Source: Tenacibaculum agarivorans (GTDB taxonomy: Bacteria > Bacteroidota > Bacteroidia > Flavobacteriales > Flavobacteriaceae). From it: a DNA stretch of 64,000 nt. The stretch lies in the NCBI RefSeq assembly GCF_001936575.1, contig NZ_MSMP01000006.1:1-64000 (forward strand), written 5' to 3'. This document shows positions 35,208-44,930 of the stretch, piece by piece (position 1 is the stretch's first letter; each line of letters starts with the position of its first letter). A program made the translations under genes and the position numbers. Below the pieces are notes generated by a model, which did not search any database, had not been told where the DNA came from, and worked only from the letters and a program-made list of their open reading frames with translations.

Positions 35208-37067
35208 ATGAATTACCTTACTGTAGAAAACATTTCAAAGGCATATGGAGAGCGCGTTTTATTTGAGGACTTATCCTTTGGAATCAATAAAGATCAAAAG
35301 ATAGCCTTTGTGGCAAAAAACGGTAGTGGTAAAACCTCTATTTTAAATATAGTTGCAGGAAAAGATACGCCAGACTCTGGCCAGGTGGTGAGCAGAAAAG
35401 GAATACATATTGCTTATTTATCTCAAGATCATGATTTTGATGTGGATAAAACCATAGAAGAAACCATTTTTGCAACAGAAAACAAAATTCTTCCTATTGT
35501 TCAGCAGTACGAACAAGCTTTACAAAATCCAGATGATACCGAAGCTTATCAAACAGCGTTTGATTTGATGGATCAGCACAATGCATGGGATTTTGAAACA
35601 CAATACAAGCAAATTTTATCCAAGTTAAAACTGGATAACTTACAACAAAAAGTAGCTACACTTTCTGGAGGTCAACGTAAGCGTTTAGCGTTAGCAATTA
35701 TCTTAATTAACAAACCAGATTTATTAATTTTAGATGAGCCAACCAACCATTTAGATTTAGAGATGATTGAGTGGTTAGAAGCTTTTTTTGCGAGAGAAAA
35801 GATCACTTTATTTATGGTAACACACGATCGTTATTTTTTAGAGCGTGTGTGTAATGAAATTATTGAGTTGGATAATGGTCAACTCTATAAATACAAAGGA
35901 AACTATTCGTATTACCTCCAAAATAAAGAAGAACGAAAAGCTCTAGAAGCTACCAATCTCAGTAAAGCGAAGAGTTTATATAAAAAAGAATTGGATTGGA
36001 TGCGTCGTCAGCCCAAAGCACGTACTACCAAATCAAAATCTCGAATCGATGATTTCTTCGAAATCAAACAAAAAGCACATCAACGAAGAAAAGAACATGA
36101 GGTACAGTTAGAAATTAACATGGAACGTTTAGGAAGTAAGATTGTGGAATTACACAAACTGAAAAAAGCGTTTGATGATAAAGTAATTTTAGACGGTTTC
36201 GATTATGTGTTTAAAAAAGGAGAACGCATTGGAATTATTGGAAAAAATGGAACAGGGAAATCGTCGTTCTTAAATCTATTGACCAAACAACTCCCATTAG
36301 ATGGAGGAAAGATTGTAGTAGGAGAGACGGTAAAATTTGGTTACTATACCCAAAAAGGAATTGTAATTAAAGAAGGGCAGAAGGTAATTGAAGTGATAAA
36401 AGAATTCGGAGAAGAAATTCCATTAACCAAAGGAAGAAGAATTTCTGCGGCACAATTATTAGAACGTTTTTTATTCGACCGAAAAAAGCAATACGATTTT
36501 GTAGAAAAATTGAGTGGAGGAGAGCAGAAACGTTTGTACTTATGTGCGGTATTAATTCAGAATCCAAATTTTTTGATTTTAGATGAGCCTACTAATGATT
36601 TGGATGTAGTTACACTAAATGTATTAGAGAACTTCTTATTGGATTATCCTGGAAATTTAATGGTAGTATCGCACGACCGTTATTTTATGGATAAAATTGT
36701 GGATTCATTATTTGTATTTCGAGGCCAAGGTGTGGTGGAAAACTTTCCTGGGAATTACTCTGATTTTAGAGCTTATGAAGATTCTAAAACGCCAGAACCT
36801 AAAGCTGAGAAAAAAGAGGTTGTAAAGCAAGAAAAAACACCTCAAAAAGGAAAGTTAAGTTATAATGAAAAACGTGAGTTTGGTGTTTTAGAAATTGATA
36901 TTGAAAAACTCCAAAAAAAGAAAGAAGCTATAGAAGAACAATTTGCTAATGGTAATATTGCTCCTGAAGATATTAATGATAAGTCTGTTGAATTGCAACA
37001 AATCATAGAAGACTTAGAAACCAAAGAAGAACGTTGGTTTGAACTATCAATGAAAATGGAAAGGTAG
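35208..37067 (+). CDS. ABC-F family ATPase (Uup type)
   Basis: A 619-residue soluble protein with two ATP-binding cassettes and no membrane segments. Such proteins act on ribosomes or DNA structures; Uup is linked to transposon excision and ribosome function. Walker A motifs are AKNGSGKT at 36-43 and GKNGTGKS in the second half; signatures are LSGGQRKR and LSGGEQKR; Walker B segments are ILDEPTNHLD and ILDEPTNDLD. The linker rich in Arg/Lys (RRQPKARTTKSKSRIDDF) and a C-terminal coiled coil of about 80 residues (KREFGVLEIDIEKLQKKKEA) fit Uup. The first Walker A has Ala-Lys where Gly-x is usual. Confidence 0.92.
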   Translation: MNYLTVENISKAYGERVLFEDLSFGINKDQKIAFVAKNGSGKTSILNIVAGKDTPDSGQVVSRKGIHIAYLSQDHDFDVDKTIEETIFATENKILPIVQQYEQALQNPDDTEAYQTAFDLMDQHNAWDFETQYKQILSKLKLDNLQQKVATLSGGQRKRLALAIILINKPDLLILDEPTNHLDLEMIEWLEAFFAREKITLFMVTHDRYFLERVCNEIIELDNGQLYKYKGNYSYYLQNKEERKALEATNLSKAKSLYKKELDWMRRQPKARTTKSKSRIDDFFEIKQKAHQRRKEHEVQLEINMERLGSKIVELHKLKKAFDDKVILDGFDYVFKKGERIGIIGKNGTGKSSFLNLLTKQLPLDGGKIVVGETVKFGYYTQKGIVIKEGQKVIEVIKEFGEEIPLTKGRRISAAQLLERFLFDRKKQYDFVEKLSGGEQKRLYLCAVLIQNPNFLILDEPTNDLDVVTLNVLENFLLDYPGNLMVVSHDRYFMDKIVDSLFVFRGQGVVENFPGNYSDFRAYEDSKTPEPKAEKKEVVKQEKTPQKGKLSYNEKREFGVLEIDIEKLQKKKEAIEEQFANGNIAPEDINDKSVELQQIIEDLETKEERWFELSMKMER

Positions 37068-37406
37068 TAGTATTCAATGATCAGGGAACAATGATCAATT
37101 ATCAATAAAGTATTGTTTTAAGTTGGTATCTGTGTTTAGTTAAAGACAGCAAAAAATAACTTCTTACTTATTGCATATAGATGCACTTGAAAGATGCAAA
37201 TTTTAACTAGGTTAAGGCTGTATTTTCTTTACTATAAATGCTTTACTTCTGTTAAGAAGTGGGTAGTGTACAGTTTTTGTCAAGTTGTACTTAACACAAG
37301 CCTTGTGTGGAATAATATATATTCAGAGTCGTTTTAAAACTATTTTAAAGCATTTCTATGTTTCTACATAGTACAACAAACACCAAACCAAACACCTTAC
37401 AAACAA
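37068..37406. other. Non-coding region before the sulfatase gene, with a perfect 15-bp palindrome
   Basis: 339 bases without a gene. At 37294-37308 lies the palindrome ACACAAG-C-CTTGTGT, about 100 bases before the sulfatase start. It may be an operator for a dimeric regulator. No second copy of this exact site was found near the galactanase genes. I see no clear TAnnTTTG box. Confidence 0.45.
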
Positions 37407-39305
37407 ATGATTACAAAATTAATTAAACGAAGGAAACGGTATGTACTGTTATCTTTCTCATTGGTACTACTACTTTTTATGTCCGGCTTTATCGTAAAAA
37501 CCAAGACAAATCTCCAATCCAAAAGAACACAACCTAATATTTTGTGGATCATTACTGACGATCATAGACCCGACGCTTTAGCGTGTTATAATGAAGCAGT
37601 ATATGATAAAAAAGAAAGTCCACTAGGCTTCGTATCTTCTCCTAATATTGATCGATTAGCTGATGAAGGAGTTTTATTCACTAATGCATATTGTAATGCG
37701 CCTGTATGTGGTCCTTCTAGAGGATCAATGATTAGTGGACGTTACCCTTTTAGAACCGGACATTTTGCATTTGATTTGACACATCAAAATCCAGATTTTG
37801 TTCGCCCTTCATTTCCACAAGTTTTACAAAAAACAGGTTACCAAACAGCTCAATTTGGGAAAACAGGAGAATACATCTACAAATGGGGGCCTGGACAAGG
37901 TTTTCACAATGCAGAACATTATGAATATATCGTCCACTTTAAACATAGTTTACAAAAAAACAATGTAGGAGATTTATGGGGACATAATCCATATGAAATC
38001 ATAAATGATAAAGTGGTGTATCAAGGTACACAAGAGAATGTAAAACGTCCAGATGGTCGTATTGAAAAATATTATGTTCACAAGCGTTCTGGCGAAATCA
38101 GTACAGAAGATATTAAAAAGAAAAAAGAGATTGAAAAGGAATTTGAGATTCTAAGATCATATACACGTTCCAATCCAAATCTAATTATTGGAGGCGAAAA
38201 TCCAATGCCTGCAAACCAAACGATAGATGCAAAAATAGTTGATGAATTTCAACTGTATTTGAATAATCAAGATGCTGAATTCACTACTTCTTGGGGTAAA
38301 AAAGAGAAAGGAGCAAATTCAACAAAACCACAGCTAATTAATTTGGCTTTTCATTTACCGCATACGCCTGTTCTACCACCTAAAAAGTATCGTGATATTT
38401 TCAAGAAAATCAAATATACTGTGCCTAATTTTGATAAAGAAGAGTATGAAAAACTACCTCCGCAATTGAAAAAAATGCATGATGATATGAACATGACGAA
38501 TATGACGGATAAAGAAATTCAACAAGCAATTCAAGATTATTATGCGTTTTGTGCTCATGGTGATGAATTGATAGGTGAAGCGATTACAACATTTAAAGAA
38601 TACTGTAAAAAGAACAATCAAGAGTATGTAATTGTTTTTACTGTAGGAGATCATGGTTGGCATTTAGGAGAACAAGGTATTGAAGCTAAATTTAGTCCAT
38701 GGCAACAATCTACAAATGGAGCTATTATTATTGCTTCTTCCGATAAAACTAAGGTTCCTCAAGGTAAAGTGAAAAAGCAGTTGATAGAATATGTAGATAT
38801 TGCGCCTACTATTCTTTCTGCATCAGGAATTGATGTTAGTAATGAGAAATATGAGTATTTAGATGGAATGAGCTTATCTAATCTATTTTTTACAGAGAAA
38901 GAACAAAAAGCTTATACATTAGGAGAAACTAAAGTTGTGGTTGGACCAAGGGCATATTTACGTTCTAATGATTTTGCTTTTTCAATGCGAAGTCGTCCAA
39001 TGAATGAACCTGTGTTGAATAAAAATGTAAGATGGGGATTAGAATGTTCTTTGGAAGATGCAGAATTGGCATTATATGACTTACGAACAGATCCACTAGA
39101 ACGAAATAATGTAGCTTACGATCCAGCCTATAAAGAGTTAGCAATTTGGTTTAGAAATAAATTAGGGAATATAGTATTGGGTGATGGTAGAGTAGAGTGT
39201 GACTGGTCTAAAGCAAATACGTATTCGCTTAGTAATTTTGCAGAAGGCTCGGATGATAAAGTGCTTAACATTCCTCAAAAAATTATCCCTTCTTTTAGTA
39301 ATTAA
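37407..39305 (+). CDS. Formylglycine-dependent sulfatase, family S1
   Basis: A 632-residue sulfatase with an N-terminal hydrophobic segment (about 12-30) that exports or anchors it. The active-site motif is C101-G-P-S-R, where Cys is converted to formylglycine. Metal ligands fit ITDDHRPD at 49-56 and FTVGDHGWHLGEQ in the second half; the basic HLPHTPVLPPKKY segment lines the pocket. A choline-sulfatase or iduronate-sulfatase-like arrangement is likely. In this organism, with agarase-type enzymes in the same window, removal of sulfate from red-algal galactans is plausible, but the substrate is not shown and the gene is 22 kb away. It appears monocistronic. Confidence 0.92.
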   Translation: MITKLIKRRKRYVLLSFSLVLLLFMSGFIVKTKTNLQSKRTQPNILWIITDDHRPDALACYNEAVYDKKESPLGFVSSPNIDRLADEGVLFTNAYCNAPVCGPSRGSMISGRYPFRTGHFAFDLTHQNPDFVRPSFPQVLQKTGYQTAQFGKTGEYIYKWGPGQGFHNAEHYEYIVHFKHSLQKNNVGDLWGHNPYEIINDKVVYQGTQENVKRPDGRIEKYYVHKRSGEISTEDIKKKKEIEKEFEILRSYTRSNPNLIIGGENPMPANQTIDAKIVDEFQLYLNNQDAEFTTSWGKKEKGANSTKPQLINLAFHLPHTPVLPPKKYRDIFKKIKYTVPNFDKEEYEKLPPQLKKMHDDMNMTNMTDKEIQQAIQDYYAFCAHGDELIGEAITTFKEYCKKNNQEYVIVFTVGDHGWHLGEQGIEAKFSPWQQSTNGAIIIASSDKTKVPQGKVKKQLIEYVDIAPTILSASGIDVSNEKYEYLDGMSLSNLFFTEKEQKAYTLGETKVVVGPRAYLRSNDFAFSMRSRPMNEPVLNKNVRWGLECSLEDAELALYDLRTDPLERNNVAYDPAYKELAIWFRNKLGNIVLGDGRVECDWSKANTYSLSNFAEGSDDKVLNIPQKIIPSFSN

Positions 39306-39506
39306 TAAAGTTTTATAGAGTTTTAGGTTTGCTGGTTTTCGGTTTTAAAATTAGTGAACCTAAAATTAATGTATTACTTCACTTCAAAAGTGAAAATGAG
39401 GTATTATTTTAATAATCCATATGCCAATACTAGATTAGCATTCACCCCCTTTCTATAGAACTGAGGTGAACGCTTTGTGATTTATATTACTGATAATATA
39501 ATCATG

Positions 39507-40322
39507 TTATTGTTTGATAGTTTTAGCATAAACATTATCCTCATGAGGAGCGCAAGGTTGAAAACCGTATTGAGCATCAGGTGCAATTAATTGCCATACA
39601 ATTGTATCTCCTGGGCTTACATTGAAATTAGCAAAAGATTGTCCAATCATACCTGAATTATTAGGCCCTGCTTTTCCGTTAATTGAATAAAACCAAAAAG
39701 CATAATCATCCGTTAAGTTGTACTGTGTTAAATCGGCAATCAGATAATCTTCAAAATACGTGTAAGGATTAAATCCATTAACAAGTAATTCACCACTACT
39801 ATTTTCTATAGTTGCATATGGAAGCTCATTTGTTGTATTTAGCTGATCTAAAACAGCTTTAATAGTCATGGTAGAAGTAGCTGGAATTTGAAAATAAGCT
39901 GGTGCGTAGTATGGATTACCCACTTGTTGGTTAGTAAATTTTGTGTAGTTTAACGTTCCATTAAAGGCAGATTGGGGAACATATACAGTTACACCAATGT
40001 ACTGACTGCTTACATCTATTAGTTTTTTTTCTTTTTCCAAAGCGCTATGGTCCATAATCATTTTAGTTCCAACATTACTTAATACGTTTTGTAATAATCT
40101 CAATGACCTTCGGTAAGAATCTAAATTTCTAACTATGGAATATCCATTTAAAGAATTATTGCTTAATCCGTGAACTGTTCTACGTAAAACTGCACGTTCT
40201 GCTTTGGTTAACCCATGCTCTTGTTCAGAGGTAGTAATAGGATCAATAGTAAATTTGTAGAGGGCATCATCATCTTGCATAAGATGAGAAATGTAGTTTA
40301 ATAAATTTGAACTGCTTTTCAT
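39507..40322 (-). CDS. LigA-like N-terminal domain joined to a DUF4430-like domain (unknown function)
   Basis: A 271-residue protein without a signal peptide. Residues 5-55 (LLNYISHLMQDDDALYKFTI, GLTKAERAVLRR) resemble the small helical LigA-like domain found in extradiol dioxygenase subunits and in some peptide-modifying systems. Residues of about 145-265 resemble a DUF4430/transcobalamin-C-like beta domain: TIKAVLDQLNTTN, YAFWFYSINGKAG and FNVSPGDTIVWQLI. Neither match proves an activity. The PsiD-like decarboxylase gene lies 460 bases upstream on the same strand, with a terminator between. Possible role in binding a small molecule. Confidence 0.65.
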   Translation of the reverse strand: MKSSSNLLNYISHLMQDDDALYKFTIDPITTSEQEHGLTKAERAVLRRTVHGLSNNSLNGYSIVRNLDSYRRSLRLLQNVLSNVGTKMIMDHSALEKEKKLIDVSSQYIGVTVYVPQSAFNGTLNYTKFTNQQVGNPYYAPAYFQIPATSTMTIKAVLDQLNTTNELPYATIENSSGELLVNGFNPYTYFEDYLIADLTQYNLTDDYAFWFYSINGKAGPNNSGMIGQSFANFNVSPGDTIVWQLIAPDAQYGFQPCAPHEDNVYAKTIKQ

Positions 40323-40782
40323 AATATATGAATTTAAAGGTTAATATTCTTTTTGTTAATACGTCCGTATGAAGTAAAAACATATTAATTTTGATTAGAT
40401 AAAGAAACTGATTAAACACAAAAGTGTTTAAGGAAAAACACCTTTTGTTAAACAAAAAATAATTCACTAGCAATAATCAACACCATTTTGCATAGATTAC
40501 TTTATGATTTTAATTCCTTTTAACCTATTTTGTATTTGGCGTTTTTTTATTCTAAATGTCAGTTTAAGTATTTTTAGAGAATGAACAATGTATTGAAAAC
40601 CATTAGGGATAGTTCTACTGAGCAAAGTTGAAGTACAATTTTTTATTTACATGTAGAAAGTATTCAAATAATATTCACGGTAAATCAAATAAAGTAAAAC
40701 GAGATCATTTTCAAGTTGAAATGATCTCGTTTGTTATTTTAAAGATATTTTTTGTCTATTTTAAAAGTATTCAATAGAAACT
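40323..40782. other. Non-coding spacer of 460 bases with a hairpin terminator
   Basis: Perfect 14-bp arms AAACGAGATCATTT (40697-40710) and its complement (40719-40732) around an 8-base loop end the decarboxylase transcript on the minus strand. The remaining 370 bases should hold the promoter of the LigA-like gene. I see no other feature. Confidence 0.7.
40697..40732 (-). terminator. Terminator hairpin of the PsiD-like decarboxylase gene
   Basis: 14-bp perfect stem, 8-base loop, followed on the minus strand by a T-rich stretch; 50 bases after the stop codon. Confidence 0.8.
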
Positions 40783-42078
40783 TTACTTATTAAACAACAC
40801 AGAAGCTTGTCCGTATTGGAAGTGAATTGGTTCCTGACTTGGACTATACTTATACATATAAATATCTCTAGGATCTTTTTGGAATAACATAATGATATCA
40901 GAACCTCCAAATCGGAACTTTCCAAATTCTTGTCCTTTTACCACTTGTTGTCCAAGTAAATTCTCATACATTTTTACTCCAGAAACCTGACACATTCCAA
41001 TTGGTAAAATAGCTACTTTACCAACTTCCGGTCCAGCATCCATAACAATTAAACCTCTCGCTTGAGTAAATTCATACCCATCTTCTGCACCATCTGGAGC
41101 ATCCCATTGTCCGTCAGACTTTAAGTCTACGTTTAAGTATACTTTTCCTTGAATAGGTCGAATTTCTAGAACCTCTCCACTTACTGGAGTGTGAAAGCGG
41201 TGGTAATCAAAAGGACTCAGGAAATAGTGTACAAAAGTTCCGTTATTAAAGTCATTTACATATGGACTACCTTGTAACAAATCACTAATAGTTCCTATTG
41301 GGTGTGTACCTTTTAATCGTAAAGGTTTTTTACTTCCTTCAACACCAATTACATTTCCTTGGCTGTCTATTGGATAAAATTGTTTGTAAGTACAATCCGC
41401 AGGAGAAACCACAACGGTATTATCTTCAGGAGCAGTTATAGGACGTAATGGACTAATTCCTGTATCTGGATCAGCATCATTAAATTCTCTGAAGAAGAAT
41501 TGATTGAATGTTTTCCAAGACTGTTCGTTTTTAGCATATAACGGGAAATTATACATTCTATCATACTTAAAAGAATGTAAACTTTCTTTAGTTAAAGAAG
41601 CAGGTGTGTCTAAGAATCTACCCCAAGCTTTAGCAAAGTCAACTAACCAATTGGCAAAAGCTTCAAAACTTTGCATGGTTACGTTGGTTTCTGGAATTTT
41701 TTGATCTATTAACCAGTACGATTGACATAGCAAATCGTATACTTTTTGATTGTATCCATTTTTTTGTCCGTTACTTTTCCAAGCATTTGGATATTCTGGA
41801 TCTTTACTTTCATTAGGAACCATACGTACGTATAAATCCAAATAATCTAAATAAGCAGGAATGGTTGTTGGCCATCCATTTCCTTTAAATTCGTTGTTTA
41901 TAGCATTGTATAAATCTGAATTTAATTGTGCTTTAGCTTTTTTAACAGCTACAATTAATGATGCTTCTAAAGCTAATGCCATTTTTTTATCCTCTTCAAG
42001 TAATTGCTTCAATTTTTCTACTACTGGAGCATGTGCATGTAATGAGGTTACTGGTTTTTCTAATGTTGGAGTTTCCAT
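40783..42078 (-). CDS. PsiD-like phosphatidylserine decarboxylase-family enzyme
   Basis: A 431-residue pyruvoyl-dependent decarboxylase. It is about twice the length of the small bacterial Psd. Residues of about 60-190 form an N-terminal domain like that of fungal tryptophan decarboxylase PsiD (WPTTIPAYLDYLDLYVRMVP, TFNQFFFREFND). The catalytic half has FLSPFDYHRFHTPVSGEV and the self-cleavage site GGS in FGKFRFGGSDIIMLF, where Ser would become the pyruvoyl group. There is no signal peptide or clear membrane anchor. By family knowledge such proteins can act on phosphatidylserine or on free aromatic amino acids; which applies here is open. It is followed by a strong terminator. Confidence 0.85.
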   Translation of the reverse strand: METPTLEKPVTSLHAHAPVVEKLKQLLEEDKKMALALEASLIVAVKKAKAQLNSDLYNAINNEFKGNGWPTTIPAYLDYLDLYVRMVPNESKDPEYPNAWKSNGQKNGYNQKVYDLLCQSYWLIDQKIPETNVTMQSFEAFANWLVDFAKAWGRFLDTPASLTKESLHSFKYDRMYNFPLYAKNEQSWKTFNQFFFREFNDADPDTGISPLRPITAPEDNTVVVSPADCTYKQFYPIDSQGNVIGVEGSKKPLRLKGTHPIGTISDLLQGSPYVNDFNNGTFVHYFLSPFDYHRFHTPVSGEVLEIRPIQGKVYLNVDLKSDGQWDAPDGAEDGYEFTQARGLIVMDAGPEVGKVAILPIGMCQVSGVKMYENLLGQQVVKGQEFGKFRFGGSDIIMLFQKDPRDIYMYKYSPSQEPIHFQYGQASVLFNK

Positions 42079-42488
42079 ATGTTTATAAGATTGGTTATTA
42101 ATTGCTTAAAGTTCTTAAAAACAATAATATAAATTCAGGAAAAGGGAATAAATACCTCATATTAACGCATGATTGATAGTATTTAAGGTATGGAAAAAAG
42201 AAGCGAATAGATGTTGGGTAAAACGCCCGAATTTTTCGAGCGCTTAGTATGTGTATTATTTAGAAAGGTATAATTGCTTTGGGAGTTTATTTGTCATAAT
42301 AAAACTAAAAAATAGAATTTACTCTATTCTTTATCAGTGAATAAAGTACGTGAATAATAGAAATGAGTGTAAAAGGAAAAACACCTTATTTTTTTAATTT
42401 TTAGATTGTATTCTTTAATGCAAACAGATAACGCTACTATTTCTTACTTTAACAATATTAGTGTGATTTTAATCTATTGTTGTAAAGG
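42079..42488. other. Non-coding region of 410 bases
   Basis: AT-rich spacer upstream of the decarboxylase gene and after the stop of the unknown operon. No coding frame, repeat or RNA-like fold that I can support. Confidence 0.5.
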
Positions 42489-43079
42489 CTATTTGTTTAT
42501 TATTTTTTGAAACTGTTCAATATTAAGTTTATGATTTGAAAGTTGATTTAATTTTGAATAATCTATGGTCTCTATTTTTAGCTTATTTAAATTATCATTT
42601 AGTAGCTTTATATTTTGCGTGTTGGTAGTTTTTAGTAGTTTTAAATCAACAGTGTTTTCTTGTATTCCCTTGAAAAATTTAACTTGCTCCAAGTCTTCTA
42701 ATGTCAGGTTTAATTCTTTGAATTTAGTAAAAGTTTCAATTTCTTTGTGTGTAAAACCTCTTGATTTTATTGAGTTTAAATACTTTGGAGGAAAATCTAG
42801 TCCTAAGTTCCAGTTACCAATATCTTTACCATAATTTGTTCTGATTTCATCAAAATATCGGTCACAGCCATCAGTTATTTCATTGTTTAGCCGAATTGCC
42901 TTATAGGCATTATAGTACACAGCTATTAAGTCCTTTCGATCATTATCAATTGCCTTGTCTGTCAATTGATAAAGTACTTCACATGTCGTTTTTAAATTAT
43001 CTTGACTAATTTGTGATTGGCCTAACATTACAAAGGAAGTCAATCCAAGTATCGGAATTAGCATTAGTATTGGTCTCAT
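42489..43079 (-). CDS. Unknown exported protein, last gene of a five-gene cluster
   Basis: A 196-residue protein with a signal peptide (MRPILMLIPILGLTSFVMLGQ). The mature part is mainly helical and charged, with two Cys (CEVLYQL and DGCDRYF) that could pair. The C-terminal half has Leu-rich short repeats (LKLLKTTNTQNIKLLNDNLNKL split over two turns). No family recognised. The gene is 12 bases after the three-helix membrane protein gene, so it should be cotranscribed with the four genes before it. Confidence 0.7.
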   Translation of the reverse strand: MRPILMLIPILGLTSFVMLGQSQISQDNLKTTCEVLYQLTDKAIDNDRKDLIAVYYNAYKAIRLNNEITDGCDRYFDEIRTNYGKDIGNWNLGLDFPPKYLNSIKSRGFTHKEIETFTKFKELNLTLEDLEQVKFFKGIQENTVDLKLLKTTNTQNIKLLNDNLNKLKIETIDYSKLNQLSNHKLNIEQFQKIINK

Positions 43080-43090
43080 ATTGAAGTTGT

Positions 43091-43567
43091 TTATATATCT
43101 GTTGGAGTTTTAGGTTTCTTTGACTTATCTAGAATACTTTTTATTATTTCCTTTCTCTCATAACTAGGAAAATTATCCTTACTATCTATTGTTGAAATAA
43201 TTAAGTAAGCACCAACTAATAATGCTATTATACCAGGTGAAGCGGTTGCAATCTTTGCTGAAAATCCCGCACCAGAAGTATCAATAGTTGAATTATTTTT
43301 TAATGTAAAAAAAGCAACACCTAATCCGAGAAACATAATAGCAAATCCAGAAAATAGTCCAATAGATCTTTTTATCATACTTAAATGCAGATGATACGCG
43401 TAGAACCTGTATTCTGGTTGTTGAATTTCACTAACTTCTTTAGCAAATACGCTTCCTTTATACCATTCAATATTTTTGATTAGAAATATTCCGATAACTA
43501 TAAGTGTTAAAGTGCACGAGATGGTTAGAAACCACGGAACAAATTTATTCCAGTCATATTTTTTCAT
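43091..43567 (-). CDS. Small membrane protein with three predicted helices
   Basis: A 158-residue inner-membrane protein. Hydrophobic segments lie at about 10-30 (VPWFLTISCTLTLIVIGIFL), 68-90 (IGLFSGFAIMFLGLGVAFF) and 106-126 (ASPGIIALLVGAYLIIST). A soluble loop of about 35 residues separates the first two, and the tail is charged (YERKEIIKSILDKSKKPKTP). No family recognised. It is 38 bases from the upstream gene and 12 from the downstream one. Confidence 0.7.
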   Translation of the reverse strand: MKKYDWNKFVPWFLTISCTLTLIVIGIFLIKNIEWYKGSVFAKEVSEIQQPEYRFYAYHLHLSMIKRSIGLFSGFAIMFLGLGVAFFTLKNNSTIDTSGAGFSAKIATASPGIIALLVGAYLIISTIDSKDNFPSYERKEIIKSILDKSKKPKTPTDI

Positions 43568-43604
43568 TTTTTCAAGGTTTTTGATTTTATTTTTACAGTA
43601 GCTG

Positions 43605-44000
43605 TTACACCTGCTCCACGGCTTTTTTCAAATTCCCAAATGCATCGATAATAGCTTGTGGATTTAAACTAAAAATAGAAGCTCCTAATGTGACTACACC
43701 AGTAGCAATGTTTATGATGTTTTGAACATTATCTATAGATTTATAGGTCTTTTTTATTTTTTTGGTAATTTTATGTATTGCTGCTAGTGATTCTTCTGCA
43801 TCATTCATTACTAAAGTGGCAGATAGCGTATATAAATCGTCAGAATAGTCAAGAGTTCTTTTATGTGATTCACGAAGCTTTTTATTCTGAAGTTCAGTTA
43901 AAGAATTAAAATTTTTATATCTGTAATCACCTAACGATTGTGCTAATGCTAAAAAGTTATTAGCAAGCTCATTTACCTGTTTTGAAGTTAGTTTTCCCAT
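43605..44000 (-). CDS. Unknown helical protein with hydrophobic C-terminal segment
   Basis: A 131-residue protein without signal peptide. Two long amphipathic helices (about 5-85) are followed by a hydrophobic, Gly/Ala-containing stretch at about 92-112 (IINIATGVVTLGASIFS) and a short helix. This layout, long helices plus one hairpin-like hydrophobic segment, is seen in alpha-pore-forming proteins, but also in many others; I do not claim it. One base separates it from the lipoprotein gene upstream. Confidence 0.68.
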   Translation of the reverse strand: MGKLTSKQVNELANNFLALAQSLGDYRYKNFNSLTELQNKKLRESHKRTLDYSDDLYTLSATLVMNDAEESLAAIHKITKKIKKTYKSIDNVQNIINIATGVVTLGASIFSLNPQAIIDAFGNLKKAVEQV

Positions 44001-44001
44001 G

Positions 44002-44853
44002 TTATTCTTTTATTTTTTTGAATTCAGAAATTAGTAGCTTTACTTCACTTGCATATTGAAAAAGTGCTTGCTTTATTTCTTTTGAAGTTAGTTTATTTAC
44101 ATCATCAAATAACTTCTGGTGTCCTTCAGCTACTTTAGTTAAAGATTTAGAGTATGATGCTATTTTTTCTTGTTGATTTTTGATTTCATCTAGTTTAGCG
44201 TAATATTCACGTAATGAATTTCTTTTTTCTATGGTTGAAAGTGAATTATCATTTAAAAGATCAAAGTAGTCAGATTTGACTCTATCTTTTTTGACGTTTA
44301 ATTTTCCAGATAAATTTGAAGATAAATTAAAATCTAAAAATGTAATTAACTCTTTAATAGGTGCATTAGCATCTTTAATGTACTCTTTGATTTTATTTTT
44401 CCTGTACGTATCAGTAAATGCTCGCATTAAAACTTTAGCAACTTGAGAGTAAGATCTAACGTGTTTTTCCTCTATTTTAATTGGTCCAAAATCACCTTCA
44501 ATTAAAGCAGTTTCTAAATCTTCTGTTTTATATGCTGTAAGTTCATTATCAGAAAGTTTTGAAAGCCCTTTAAAATAACCATTTATGGAAGCATATATTT
44601 TTAAAGTAATACTATCAGCTACTTTTTCTAAAGCACAATTACATTCATTACTGTTTATTTTTAAAGCATTTATATTTTTACTGATGCATTTGTCAATACA
44701 GCTTTGTTTGAAACTATAATTAAGTGTTTCAAATGATTTGATACTTTCAGATGATGCTGTTGAAAAGTCATTAACATGCTTCAAGTTTAAACAACTTGAA
44801 AAAGTTACTATAATGATTAGAAGAACCCCTAATTGTTGTAGTTGTTTTTTCAT
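44002..44853 (-). CDS. Unknown helical lipoprotein
   Basis: A 283-residue lipoprotein with lipobox TFSSC (Cys near residue 21). The mature protein is almost entirely helical with coiled-coil character towards the end (EYYAKLDEIKNQQEKIASYS). Four Cys near the N-terminus (CIDKCISKN and ECNCAL) may form disulfides. No family recognised. It sits inside the unknown cluster, 78 bases after the first gene and one base before the next, which implies cotranscription and perhaps a physical complex. Confidence 0.7.
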   Translation of the reverse strand: MKKQLQQLGVLLIIIVTFSSCLNLKHVNDFSTASSESIKSFETLNYSFKQSCIDKCISKNINALKINSNECNCALEKVADSITLKIYASINGYFKGLSKLSDNELTAYKTEDLETALIEGDFGPIKIEEKHVRSYSQVAKVLMRAFTDTYRKNKIKEYIKDANAPIKELITFLDFNLSSNLSGKLNVKKDRVKSDYFDLLNDNSLSTIEKRNSLREYYAKLDEIKNQQEKIASYSKSLTKVAEGHQKLFDDVNKLTSKEIKQALFQYASEVKLLISEFKKIKE

Positions 44854-44930
44854 ATTGAGTGAGTTTAGTTGACTTTATGATTAGGATAGAAGATTTTTAA
44901 AAGAATAAAATACAAATAATTACGTAAAAC

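Noticed and set aside
43605..44853. Alpha-pore-forming toxin pair
   Set aside because: Long helices and one hydrophobic segment are compatible, but no family motif is visible, so I left both genes as unknown.
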